From an uncultured Erysipelotrichaceae bacterium (GTDB taxonomy: Bacteria > Bacillota_I > Bacilli_A > RF39 > UBA660): a DNA stretch of 53,792 nt. This document shows, piece by piece, positions 23,949 to 32,402 of this stretch (positions are counted from its first letter, which is position 1; each line of letters opens with the position of its first letter). The DNA is taken from positions 1-53,792 of the forward strand of contig CADBGE010000002.1 in assembly GCA_902794075.1 (NCBI GenBank), in the 5' to 3' direction. The position numbers were made by a program, and so were the translations under genes. Under the pieces are notes generated by a model. That model saw only the letters and a list, made by a program, of their open reading frames with translations, searched no databases and had not been told where the DNA came from.

Positions 23949-24721
23949 ACATAATAATTGGTCTATTAATCCCTTTTATTGGAACAACATTAGGTGCTGC
24001 AATGGTATTCTTTCTAAAAGAAAAAATAAATAAAAAAATCGAAAAAATATTATTAGGATTTGCAGCAGGAGTAATGACATCAGCATCAGTATGGTCTCTT
24101 TTAATTCCATCAATTGATATGGCAAAAGCACAAAACATTATTGAATGGATCCCCGCAACAATAGGTTTCATACTTGGAATAATCTTTCTATTAATATTAG
24201 ATAATATAATTCCTCATTTACACATTGAAAGTAAAGAAAAAGAAGGAATAAAAACAAAATTAGGAAAATCAACGATGATGATATTAGCAGTTACACTACA
24301 CAACATTCCAGAAGGAATGGCGGTAGGTGTTGCACTAGCAGGAGCAATTTCAGGGAACAGTACCATTACACTTGCAAGTGCATTTGCCTTATCAATAGGT
24401 ATAGCAATTCAAAATTTCCCTGAAGGAGCAATTATATCAATGCCATTAAAAGAAGAAGGTAATAAAAAAACAAAATCATTTCTTTTTGGTATGTTATCTG
24501 GAATAGTAGAACCAATAGGAGGATTAATAACAATATATTTAACATCATTAGTAGTTCCAATACTTCCATATATATTATCATTTGCGGCAGGAGCAATGAT
24601 TTATGTTGTAGTAGAAGAGCTTATACCAGAATCACAAGTAGGAAAACATTCTAATTTAGGTACATTCGGTTTTTCAATAGGATTTATTATAATGATGATT
24701 TTAGATATTGCATTAGGATAA
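23945..24721 (+). CDS. ZIP-family metal transporter
   Basis: A 258-residue ZIP (ZupT-like) transporter with eight expected spans. The metal-binding signature in TM4 is LHNIPEGMAVGVALAGA and in TM5 IQNFPEGAIISMPL: His-Asn-x-x-Glu-Gly and Asn-Phe-Pro-Glu-Gly, the paired binuclear site of the family, with Asn in the second position where some members have His. The His-containing loop between TM3 and TM4 is short (IPHLHIE). ZIPs bring Zn2+, Fe2+ or Mn2+ into the cytoplasm. It is co-translated with the YibE/F pair. Confidence 0.93.
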   Translation: MNIIIGLLIPFIGTTLGAAMVFFLKEKINKKIEKILLGFAAGVMTSASVWSLLIPSIDMAKAQNIIEWIPATIGFILGIIFLLILDNIIPHLHIESKEKEGIKTKLGKSTMMILAVTLHNIPEGMAVGVALAGAISGNSTITLASAFALSIGIAIQNFPEGAIISMPLKEEGNKKTKSFLFGMLSGIVEPIGGLITIYLTSLVVPILPYILSFAAGAMIYVVVEELIPESQVGKHSNLGTFGFSIGFIIMMILDIALG

Positions 24722-24731
24722 AGGAGTATTT

Positions 24732-25133
24732 ATGTTCAATAAGAAAGAATTAATGAGAAAAGTTAAATTTACATTATTTTCAATTTCAGCAGGTATAATT
24801 GAAATATTATTATTTACTTTATTAAATGAATTAACAAATTTAGGATATTGGATATGTTATTTAACTGCATTAATTGCAAGTATAATATGGAATTTCACAT
24901 TAAATAGAGAATATACATTTAAATCAACCACAAACATTCCAAAAGCAATGTTTAAAGTATTTTTATTCTATTTAGTATTCACCCCTTGTACAACAATAGG
25001 AGGAAATTACTTAGTTAAAAATCTTCACGTTAATGAATATATAACAACAGGAATTAATATGATTGCAAACTTCATATTAGAATATTTATATGATAAATAT
25101 GTAGTATTTAGAGGAAATATAGATACAAAATAA
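24732..25133 (+). CDS. GtrA-family membrane protein
   Basis: A 133-residue protein with four hydrophobic segments and the GtrA landmarks FTLFSISAGIIEILLFTLL, the IWNFTLNREYTF motif in the middle and a C-terminal NFILEYLYDKYVVF. GtrA proteins are thought to move undecaprenyl-phosphate-linked sugars across the membrane or to act with glycosyltransferases. It starts 10 bases after the ZIP stop, with RBS AAAGGAG. No glycosyltransferase is adjacent, so its partner is unknown. Confidence 0.9.
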   Translation: MFNKKELMRKVKFTLFSISAGIIEILLFTLLNELTNLGYWICYLTALIASIIWNFTLNREYTFKSTTNIPKAMFKVFLFYLVFTPCTTIGGNYLVKNLHVNEYITTGINMIANFILEYLYDKYVVFRGNIDTK

Positions 25134-25144
25134 AAGGAGCATTT

Positions 25145-26839
25145 ATGGAAACATTTACAAAAATAGGAACAGACTGGATAATTAATTCTAATGTTATTCA
25201 AGAAATAATAGAAAAAAATCCAATATCTGAAGAAAAATTAATTATAATAATTAAAGAATATATTCTAGAAAAATTAGCATCAAATAAAAATATTATAAAA
25301 AATGTATTAAAAAGAAGTGAGAATGAATACATACCAGATTTTGTATTCTATATTCAATTAAACCCTGAAAGTACATTAATAGAAATAAACATAAAAATAG
25401 AAGAAGTAATACAATATTATAATGATAATAAGAACAATCTAAAGTGGTGGCAAAAAAGAGCATACAGTAAATTAATTAAAAATACATCAAATGAATATTT
25501 ATATAATATGTATTCAAATAAGAAAGTAATTGAAAAATTAACATATAAAGATTTATTTGAAATATTAAAATCTTCACCTGAAAAAATAAATTATATGATT
25601 CAAACAAATAATTTTAAAGGAATAAATGGAAAAACAATTTATAAAACCATTCATAATAAATTATATGATGGTTTTACATTTAAAGAAGAGTTATTAAAAA
25701 TTTTTAATATATCAGAAAATGAAAGAGAAAGTATTAATAATAACATAAAAAGAATTAACTACGAATACAAAGAAAATATCACAATAAAAGAAGAATTTCG
25801 AGAAGCAAAAAATATATCTGAGCAATTCAAATTAGATGAAAATTTAAAAAACAAAGTATTAGAAAATATGCCAAATAATTTAAATAAACTACAAAAAGCA
25901 TATTATATATATAGAAGACTATGTCAAATGTTTTCATATGATGAAGATTATTATTGTTACAGCTACTTAAGAAAAGATAATTCTGAGATGGAAAGTACAA
26001 AAATAGATCATTCAGATATAAATAGATTAAATAATATAGAACCAAACTCAGAAGTAATTTGTACTGAAATTACAATGTTATTTTCAAAATTTTTAGAATT
26101 ATTAGAATTACCATATCAAATTGTTGATTACAATGATAGAAAAAATATAGATTATAAAAATTCACACATGAAAGTAAACTTTAAAATAGACGATGTAATA
26201 ATAGAAGCAGATGCAGGACATGGACTTCAGAAATCAGATATGTCAATGGAAAAATCATATGGAAAAGTATCAAATTTTAGGCCAAAAAAGGAAACACCAT
26301 TAAGAATAATTAATGAAATAGAAAAACAACTTAGAATAGTAGATGAACATTTTGAAAAAACAAAGGAACAAATAAAGTTTCAAGATGCACTAGAAATATA
26401 TGAAAATAAATATCAAAGAGATAATAACATTTCTATAAACGAAAGAATAAAGATGATTCAAGAAATAATTAATAAATCGAATTTAAGATATTTAGATATG
26501 ATGAATTTAATAAAAAGAGTACAAAAAAGAATGTTCAAAGAAGATCAAGATGTTTGTAATATTGAATTTATAATAAATAAAAAACCAAAACAAAATGATA
26601 AAACATATGAATTAGCAATAGTAATTATATATAATGATAAAGATATAAATATGTTACCAGAAACAAATAAATTCATAGTAATAACATCAGATAAAAATAA
26701 TGAAGAATTAAATTTTGATGAAATAAAAGAAAGATTCTTATCAGGTGAATATGCTTTTACAGGAAAAACAAGAGAAAATATATATAGGAAATGGGTTGAT
26801 GAAGATGAAATCAAAAATAGAACAGGACATAAAATTTAG
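25145..26839 (+). CDS. Large protein with transglutaminase-like catalytic core
   Basis: A 564-residue soluble protein. Residues 230-365 look like a transglutaminase/papain-like fold: the helix KAYYIYRRLCQMFSYDE, then Cys306 in SEVICTEITMLFSKFLE, His341 in NSHMKVNFKI and Asp356 in IIEADAGHG, in the proper order and spacing for a Cys-His-Asp triad. The N-terminal 220 residues are charged and helical with no match. No signal peptide, so it should act inside the cell, perhaps as a peptidase or amide-forming enzyme. It overlaps the following small gene by 41 bases and follows GtrA by 12. Confidence 0.7.
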   Translation: METFTKIGTDWIINSNVIQEIIEKNPISEEKLIIIIKEYILEKLASNKNIIKNVLKRSENEYIPDFVFYIQLNPESTLIEINIKIEEVIQYYNDNKNNLKWWQKRAYSKLIKNTSNEYLYNMYSNKKVIEKLTYKDLFEILKSSPEKINYMIQTNNFKGINGKTIYKTIHNKLYDGFTFKEELLKIFNISENERESINNNIKRINYEYKENITIKEEFREAKNISEQFKLDENLKNKVLENMPNNLNKLQKAYYIYRRLCQMFSYDEDYYCYSYLRKDNSEMESTKIDHSDINRLNNIEPNSEVICTEITMLFSKFLELLELPYQIVDYNDRKNIDYKNSHMKVNFKIDDVIIEADAGHGLQKSDMSMEKSYGKVSNFRPKKETPLRIINEIEKQLRIVDEHFEKTKEQIKFQDALEIYENKYQRDNNISINERIKMIQEIINKSNLRYLDMMNLIKRVQKRMFKEDQDVCNIEFIINKKPKQNDKTYELAIVIIYNDKDINMLPETNKFIVITSDKNNEELNFDEIKERFLSGEYAFTGKTRENIYRKWVDEDEIKNRTGHKI

Positions 26840-27017
26840 AGTCAATCAAATAGAAGATGAACAAAAAAAGAAAATAATTAAAACAATTACAGATAAAAAA
26901 GAGTGGTATTACGCAATAAAATTTGATACATACATAAGTATAATGCAAGATTTAGGATATGATATTAAAGAAGCCAAAGATATTTACATATATTTAAATA
27001 CAAATAACAAAGACTAA
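26799..27017 (+). CDS. Small hypothetical protein coupled to the transglutaminase-like gene
   Basis: About 72 residues, highly charged, starting inside the previous gene. The ATG at 26799 follows AGGAAATGGG; another ATG two codons later is possible. It ends at a terminator. The content is helix (NQIEDEQKKKIIKTITDKKE) then YYAIKFDTYISIMQDLGYDI, without recognised domain. The 41-base overlap with an upstream gene in the same direction suggests translational coupling and a partner or inhibitor role, but that is speculation. Confidence 0.65.
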   Translation: MKMKSKIEQDIKFRVNQIEDEQKKKIIKTITDKKEWYYAIKFDTYISIMQDLGYDIKEAKDIYIYLNTNNKD

Positions 27018-27033
27018 TACACAGTCTTTTTTA
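27009..27033 (+). terminator. Intrinsic terminator
   Basis: AAAGACT and AGTCTTT pair around a 7-base loop and are followed by T's; the left arm includes the last codons of the small gene. Confidence 0.8.
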
Positions 27034-27041
27034 TATGAAAA

Positions 27042-27070
27042 TTGACGAAAAAAGAAAAATATGATAGAAT
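27042..27070 (+). promoter_or_regulatory. Promoter of the J-domain gene
   Basis: TTGACG at 27042-27047, a 17-base spacer and TAGAAT at 27065-27070, 32 bases before the start. Confidence 0.75.
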
Positions 27071-27101
27071 ATCCACCATAAAAAAAGGGGAGAGGAATAA
27101 T

Positions 27102-27746
27102 ATGACATACAATGAAGCACTACAATTATTAGAATTAAAATCAGGTTTTGCTAAAGAAGAACTAAATAAAAATTATAAAAGATTAATGAGAAAATGGCAT
27201 CCAGATATATGTAATGCAAGTAATGCAGAAGAAATGGCAAAAAAACTTAATGAAGCTAAAGAAATACTATCAGAAAAAAATAATAATAATGATAATTTCT
27301 ATAATGAAAATGTCTGTTATAACAATGACCCAAAACTAAAAATTAAAAAAGAAGAATATGTAAATAAAATAAGATCAATATTTAAAAATGTAGATAAAAT
27401 AAAAATAAATGGAGAATCAACCAATTTATTTATACTAGAAATACTTTTTATGCAACTACAAGCAATACTTGATATAAACGATGCTCAAGATATGGAAACA
27501 TTAGAAAATAATTATTGTTATTATGATGATTATTTTAGAAGAATGTTAATAAAATATATACTTCTTTATTGTTTAGAAGAATCAATGTATTTTGAAAATC
27601 TAGATAAATATATTTGTATGATTGAAGATGAAAGTATTAATATTGAAAACAAAGATATATATGAAATACATGAAGAAATAGAAAGAATTAATAAAAAAAG
27701 AAATTTTATGAAAAGAGCAATTAACAAAATAAAGAAGATGTTTTAA
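27102..27746 (+). CDS. J-domain co-chaperone-like protein
   Basis: A 214-residue protein whose first 65 residues are a J-domain: YNEALQLLELKSGFAKEELN, LNKNYKRLMRKWHPDICN with the HPD tripeptide at 33-35, and the last helix AEEMAKKLNEAKEIL. J-domains stimulate Hsp70 ATPase. There is no Gly/Phe region or zinc finger of true DnaJ; instead an acidic and helical C-terminus (KIKINGESTNLFILEI) of unknown fold. Start at 27102 chosen for the strong RBS GGGGAGAGG. It is likely a single gene. Its chaperone client is unknown. Confidence 0.85.
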   Translation: MTYNEALQLLELKSGFAKEELNKNYKRLMRKWHPDICNASNAEEMAKKLNEAKEILSEKNNNNDNFYNENVCYNNDPKLKIKKEEYVNKIRSIFKNVDKIKINGESTNLFILEILFMQLQAILDINDAQDMETLENNYCYYDDYFRRMLIKYILLYCLEESMYFENLDKYICMIEDESINIENKDIYEIHEEIERINKKRNFMKRAINKIKKMF

Positions 27747-27764
27747 ATTAAAACATCCTTTTTT
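27737..27764 (+). terminator. Intrinsic terminator overlapping the J-domain stop
   Basis: GATGTTTTAA and TTAAAACATC form the stem, with the stop codon inside the left arm, followed by CTTTTTT. Confidence 0.85.
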
Positions 27765-27774
27765 AGTTTTATAA

Positions 27775-27803
27775 TTGTATTTTTATCATAAAAAAGTTAT
27801 AAT
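27775..27803 (+). promoter_or_regulatory. Promoter of the MdoB-PssA-Psd-flippase operon
   Basis: TTGTAT at 27775-27780, a 17-base spacer and TATAAT at 27798-27803; a second TATAAT follows at 27804. Confidence 0.7.
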
Positions 27804-27829
27804 TATAATATTGAGTGTAAGAGGTAAAT

Positions 27830-29302
27830 ATGAAAGACAAAAAAAGTAGTATATTTAATATATTTATATTAGTTTTAACAGCAATAATAGTAGTAGCATC
27901 ATTCTATGTAAAGTATACTCTTGCAGACACAAAATTTGAAACACTGGTATTCTACTCTATAAGTAATTTAGATAATGCTGATTTAAGTCCTTTATATATA
28001 GCTCTAAAAATATGTATACCAATAATTATATTATTGTCAATATTAATTATAGTGTGTTTTTATGATTTAAAACGTATAAAGATAAATAGTAAGATAGATA
28101 AAAAAATACATATTAATAAACATAAATGGCTATATACAATTACATGTTTAATAATTTCGATAGCACTTTTAATATATAGTGTAGGTATACCAGAATATTT
28201 ATATTATATGAGTCAAAAATCTGATTTTATAAAAAATAATTATATAACACCCTCGAAAGATAAAATAAATCTTAATAATAGCAAAAGAAATCTTATAATT
28301 ATTACTGTAGAATCGCTTGAATATTCGCTTTTTACTAAAGAACAAAATGGAATATGGGATTATGAATTGATAAATGAACTACACGACATATTAGAAGATA
28401 AAGATACATCAACATTCAATAATAAAAAAGGAATGTATATGCTTCACGGCGCATCCTATACGACAGGCTCCATTATAACAAATAGATCAGGAATACCTGT
28501 TAAAATTGGACTTGATAGATATGGATATTCAAAAAATAATTTCATGAAAAACAATTACACATTAGGAGATTATTTAAAAGAAAATAATTATAATAATGAA
28601 ATAATTTCAGGAGCAAGAACATCATATGGTGGACTTGATTACTTCTATAAAAATCATGGTGATTACAAAATAATAGATCCATCAACCCTTAATGATTATA
28701 ATTATAAATTAAAAAAAGATGATTATGGTAAGTGGGGATTTAATGATAAATATATATTTGAAATAGCAAAAGACAGATTAAAAAAGTTATCAAAGGAAGA
28801 AAAACCATTTAATTTGGAATTGCTTACAATTGATACACATTTTGTAGATGGATATGTAGGAAATTATTCAGAAACAAAATATAAAAGGCAGTATGAAAAT
28901 GCTTACGCAACAACATCAAAACTAATTAAAGAATTTATAGAATATGTAAAAAAACAACCATTTTATGACAATACAACAATAGTAATAATGGGAGATCACC
29001 TTACAATGCAAAGTAATTTTATAAATTACAATATGTTTAAGGATAGAACAATGTACTTCTGTATAATAAACTCTGTAAATAAAAATGATAAAAAAGACAG
29101 AATTTTTACGTCATTAGATACTTATCCTACCATAATTAGCTCAATAGGTGGTATAATAGAAGAGGATAGGTTAGGTTTAGGGGTAAACCTATATTCAAAT
29201 AAAAAAACTTTAGCAGAAAAATACGGAGTTAAAGAACTTGATAATGAATTAAAAAAGAAATCAACATACTATAATAAAAATATTTTAGGAAGAGGAGAGT
29301 AA
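27830..29302 (+). CDS. MdoB/LtaS-like membrane phosphoglycerol (or phosphoethanolamine) transferase
   Basis: A 490-residue protein with three N-terminal hydrophobic segments and an outside catalytic domain of the sulfatase/alkaline phosphatase superfamily. It resembles OpgB/MdoB: NLIIITVESLEYSLF, GASYTTGSIITNRSGIPV with the probable nucleophile Thr, GARTSYGGLDYFYKNHG, KWGFNDKYIFEIA, LLTIDTHFVDGY and IVIMGDHLTMQSN. Such enzymes move phosphoglycerol or phosphoethanolamine from a phospholipid head group to a glycan or polymer. The three genes that follow make phosphatidylethanolamine and a flippase-like protein, so phosphoethanolamine is a candidate donor group. That is inference; LTA-like synthesis is an alternative. 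Confidence 0.85.
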   Translation: MKDKKSSIFNIFILVLTAIIVVASFYVKYTLADTKFETLVFYSISNLDNADLSPLYIALKICIPIIILLSILIIVCFYDLKRIKINSKIDKKIHINKHKWLYTITCLIISIALLIYSVGIPEYLYYMSQKSDFIKNNYITPSKDKINLNNSKRNLIIITVESLEYSLFTKEQNGIWDYELINELHDILEDKDTSTFNNKKGMYMLHGASYTTGSIITNRSGIPVKIGLDRYGYSKNNFMKNNYTLGDYLKENNYNNEIISGARTSYGGLDYFYKNHGDYKIIDPSTLNDYNYKLKKDDYGKWGFNDKYIFEIAKDRLKKLSKEEKPFNLELLTIDTHFVDGYVGNYSETKYKRQYENAYATTSKLIKEFIEYVKKQPFYDNTTIVIMGDHLTMQSNFINYNMFKDRTMYFCIINSVNKNDKKDRIFTSLDTYPTIISSIGGIIEEDRLGLGVNLYSNKKTLAEKYGVKELDNELKKKSTYYNKNILGRGE

Positions 29303-29304
29303 AT

Positions 29305-29931
29305 ATGTTTATAGTAAATATTAAAAAATCAACAATACTAACATACTTGGGGGTTATATTCGCAACAGTATCAATGTATTTTGCATTCACAAAAATTGCA
29401 TTTTCTGAAATAGGATATTTAAGATTTTCATTAATTTTCTTAATGCTTGCAGGAATATGTGATATGTTTGATGGTAAAGTAGCAAGAGCATGTAAAAGAA
29501 CAGAAGAAGAAAAAGAATTTGGAGTACAACTTGATTCTCTTGCAGATACAGTAAACTTTGTAGTATTACCAATAATTATCATGCTATCACTAGGTCTAAC
29601 AACTATATTAGATCTAGTAATCTATGCTTTCTTCATTATATGCGGAATATCCAGACTAGGATATTTTAACGTACATGCAAATTTAGATGGACCAGTAAGT
29701 TCCTATAAAGGGCTACCAGTAACATCAACAGCAATTATCTACCCAGTATTAGGTATTTTACACGGAATAATTCCAGAAGATATATTCTGTATAATGTATA
29801 TATTTGTTACATTATTAGTAGGATTTCTATTTATAGCAGATATTAAAATACCAAAATTAAAAGGTATTGCATATATTATTATTCCAATTCTAGCAATTAT
29901 TTTAACAGTATTATTACTGATAATTAGATAA
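29305..29931 (+). CDS. pssA: CDP-diacylglycerol--serine O-phosphatidyltransferase
   Basis: A 208-residue membrane enzyme with the CDP-alcohol phosphotransferase signature D-x2-DG-x2-AR-x8-G-x3-D-x3-D, read here as CDMFDGKVARACKRTEEEKE with GVQLDSLAD next. The segment following the signature (NFVVLPIIIMLSL) and the multi-span layout match PssA. It joins CDP-diacylglycerol and serine to make phosphatidylserine. The next gene, one base overlapping, encodes the decarboxylase that turns that product into phosphatidylethanolamine, which fixes the assignment over other CDP-alcohol enzymes. Confidence 0.9.
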   Translation: MFIVNIKKSTILTYLGVIFATVSMYFAFTKIAFSEIGYLRFSLIFLMLAGICDMFDGKVARACKRTEEEKEFGVQLDSLADTVNFVVLPIIIMLSLGLTTILDLVIYAFFIICGISRLGYFNVHANLDGPVSSYKGLPVTSTAIIYPVLGILHGIIPEDIFCIMYIFVTLLVGFLFIADIKIPKLKGIAYIIIPILAIILTVLLLIIR

Positions 29932-30752
29932 TGTATTACGATTTAAACAAAGATAAATATATTAAAACAAAAACATCAAAATCACTAAAATTTTTATATA
30001 ATACATTAATAGGGAGAATAATACTTAAAATAGCAATATTAAAACCAATATCAAAGTTATATGCAAAATACCTAAATAGTAAATATTCAGTTAAAATGAT
30101 AGATAAATTTATTAAAAAGAATAATATTGATATGAATGACTATATCAAAAAGAATTATAAATCATTTAATGAATTTTTTATAAGAGAGATAAAAAAAGGC
30201 AAAAGAAAAATATCAGATGGCTTAATATCAGTATGTGACTCTAAACTATCAGTATATGATATATCAGATGATACAACTCTTAAAATAAAGGATAGTATCT
30301 ATACAATTGAAGAACTAATAGGAGAAAAAAAGAAATACAAAAAAGCACTTATATTTAGATTAACAGCAGATGATTATCATCACTATATATATCCAGATGA
30401 TGGAAAAGTAATAAAAACAAAACATATTAATGGTAAATTACATACTGTACAAGCAATTGCTCAAAAAAAATATAAGATTTTTCATGAAAATGATCGTGAA
30501 ATAACATTTTTAGAATGTAAAAATTTAAAGGAAGTTTGTTACATAGAAGTAGGGGCATTACTAGTAGGTAAAATAGTAAATGAAAAGAAAAAAGAATTTA
30601 AAAAAGGTGAAGAAAAAGGTCACTTTGAATTTGGAGGATCAACCATAATATTATTAATAAATAGTGACATAGATATCAATAATAAAATAATAGATAATAG
30701 TAATAAAGATATAGAAACAATAGTAAAATTAGGTGACAAAATAGGGAAGTGA
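29931..30752 (+). CDS. psd: Phosphatidylserine decarboxylase
   Basis: A 273-residue enzyme with the self-cleavage site GGST at 235-238 (FEFGGSTIILL); cleavage before Ser237 would generate the pyruvoyl group. Other family marks are DSKLSVYD, the RLTADDYHHYIYP stretch with catalytic His, HTVQAIA and CYIEVGALLVGKI. An N-terminal hydrophobic stretch suggests membrane association. It decarboxylates phosphatidylserine to phosphatidylethanolamine. Together with pssA it forms a complete two-step route; the stop is TGA and the next gene starts almost immediately. Confidence 0.95.
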   Translation: MYYDLNKDKYIKTKTSKSLKFLYNTLIGRIILKIAILKPISKLYAKYLNSKYSVKMIDKFIKKNNIDMNDYIKKNYKSFNEFFIREIKKGKRKISDGLISVCDSKLSVYDISDDTTLKIKDSIYTIEELIGEKKKYKKALIFRLTADDYHHYIYPDDGKVIKTKHINGKLHTVQAIAQKKYKIFHENDREITFLECKNLKEVCYIEVGALLVGKIVNEKKKEFKKGEEKGHFEFGGSTIILLINSDIDINNKIIDNSNKDIETIVKLGDKIGK

Positions 30753-30756
30753 TATT

Positions 30757-31782
30757 ATTAAACAGACAATAAAATATTTAATTACAACATTAGTACTTAT
30801 AATAATATTATTTTTTACATTTAAATGTATATATAACAAAGAATCATTAATTATAATTAAAGAGAGTATAAAAAACATAAACATAATCTATATAATTATA
30901 TGTATATCTCTAATGATAATATATTTCATATGTCAAGGAATATACACAAAATATATATTAAAAACACTCAATAAAAAAGTTACTCTTTCAAAAGCAACAT
31001 TTTATTCTATAGTTGAATTCTTTTTTAGCGGAATAACGCCATCCTCAACAGGTGGTCAACCAATACAAATATATTATATGAAAAAAGACAACATTCCACT
31101 AAGAAAAAGCTATATAACATTAATACTAAATACTGTATTTTTTAAATTAATTTTATTGATACTTGGAGGAATAGTATTATTGTTTAATAATACATATCTA
31201 ATAAATACTAATACTATATATAAAGTATTTTTTATACTAGGAATATTAGTAGATGTAATTATGATTTCCCTAGGACTATTATTAGTATTTAAAAAAGAAT
31301 TAACTAAAAAGCTATATAATAAAATAATGTCAATATATAATAAATTAACAAGAAAAAAGAAAGAAATAGACATAAATCATGTAATGAAAAAATATGAAGA
31401 AGAAATAGATTATATAAAAACACATAAAAAAAATGTTTTAATTGCATTTCTAATTACATTTATACAAAGAATGTCAATGTTCTCAATAATATATGTTGTA
31501 TACCGTGCATTAGGATATAATTCATATGATTATATTACTCTAGTTTCTTTACAAATAAGCGTTCAAGTAGCAATGGAAGCGGTCCCATTCCCAGGAGGAG
31601 TTGGAGTATCAGAAGGAATGCTTCATAACTTATTTGTAACCTTATTTTCAATAAAACTAGCTGATGTAGGAATGTTACTTACTAGAACATTTACATTCTA
31701 TATACCACTAATAGGATCAGGATTAATAATTTTAATTGACTTTATTAAAAATAGAATCAAAAAACACTTAACTAATAATTAA
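30757..31782 (+). CDS. Flippase-like membrane protein (lysylphosphatidylglycerol synthase TM family), apparent ATT start
   Basis: The frame is open from 30745 and matches the family far upstream of its first ATG (30913). Read from 30757 it begins KQTIKYLITTLVLIIILFF and continues IIIKESIKNINIIYIIICIS, which is the usual first helix and loop; starting at 30913 would cut off the first span. There is no ATG, GTG or TTG in frame before 30913, but ATT at 30757 sits 7-8 bases after AGGGAAG. With it the protein is 341 residues, normal for the family. Landmarks are FFSGITPSSTGGQPIQIYY and GGVGVSEGML. Family members (AglD, MprF N-part) move lipids across the membrane. A small frameshift near the start is the alternative. 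Confidence 0.8.
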   Translation: MKQTIKYLITTLVLIIILFFTFKCIYNKESLIIIKESIKNINIIYIIICISLMIIYFICQGIYTKYILKTLNKKVTLSKATFYSIVEFFFSGITPSSTGGQPIQIYYMKKDNIPLRKSYITLILNTVFFKLILLILGGIVLLFNNTYLINTNTIYKVFFILGILVDVIMISLGLLLVFKKELTKKLYNKIMSIYNKLTRKKKEIDINHVMKKYEEEIDYIKTHKKNVLIAFLITFIQRMSMFSIIYVVYRALGYNSYDYITLVSLQISVQVAMEAVPFPGGVGVSEGMLHNLFVTLFSIKLADVGMLLTRTFTFYIPLIGSGLIILIDFIKNRIKKHLTNN

Positions 31783-31792
31783 GTGTTTTTTT
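31759..31792. terminator. Bidirectional terminator between convergent operons
   Basis: Arms at 31759-31771 and 31779-31791 are perfectly complementary with a 7-base loop containing the flippase stop; A- and T-runs flank the stem on both strands. Confidence 0.9.
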
Positions 31793-32402
31793 ACCAATTT
31801 TTTCCAGAATAATAAGAATAATTACCAATGTTTTCATATTCTGACATTTCTTTTTCTCTATATGAATAAGCATTACTTTGTATATCTTTTAATTCATTTT
31901 TAATATCTGAATAATCACTTGAAGAATTTATCAAACTTTCCATTATATTTATAATTTCATATTCTAATTTCTCAGCTGATTTACTTTTTCCATTATCATC
32001 ATTCTTCGAAGCACAATTATTTAAATAAAGATTATCTCTTGCATCTTCAAGTTGACTATAAATATAGTCATAATCATTAGATTTAATATTTTTAATAATA
32101 GTTAAAGACATATTAACCCTAATATCACATATTTTATTATTTGGAGGATTTTTACTAATAGCTTTCTGATAATAATATAAAGCATCATCATATTTTTCCT
32201 TTTTGAACATAATATTACCATTATTATAATAAACAACATATGGTTGATTAAAATTCATAATATATAAAACTTTTATCAAATAATCTTTATAAACACCTTT
32301 ATTATAATTATAAATAATAAACTCATTTAAAGAGTAAGAAAGAAATAATCTTAAAAATATAATAAATATTAAACAAAATAAGATATATAATATTTTTCTC
32401 AT
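31791..32402 (-). CDS. TPR-containing membrane protein, BatC-like
   Basis: A 203-residue protein with an N-terminal hydrophobic helix (about 2-22) and one clear tetratricopeptide repeat (YNNGNIMFKKEKYDDALYYY, AISKNPPNNK), followed by a charged helical region. It is the last gene of the MoxR-VWA operon and takes the position of BatC, the TPR partner of the Bat proteins of Bacteroides. The C-terminus carries an unusual SAEKLEYEIINIMESLINSS helix and ends in YYSGKNW. It overlaps the preceding gene by ATGA. Role: assembly or interaction within the VWA complex. Confidence 0.75.
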   Translation of the reverse strand: MRKILYILFCLIFIIFLRLFLSYSLNEFIIYNYNKGVYKDYLIKVLYIMNFNQPYVVYYNNGNIMFKKEKYDDALYYYQKAISKNPPNNKICDIRVNMSLTIIKNIKSNDYDYIYSQLEDARDNLYLNNCASKNDDNGKSKSAEKLEYEIINIMESLINSSSDYSDIKNELKDIQSNAYSYREKEMSEYENIGNYSYYSGKNW

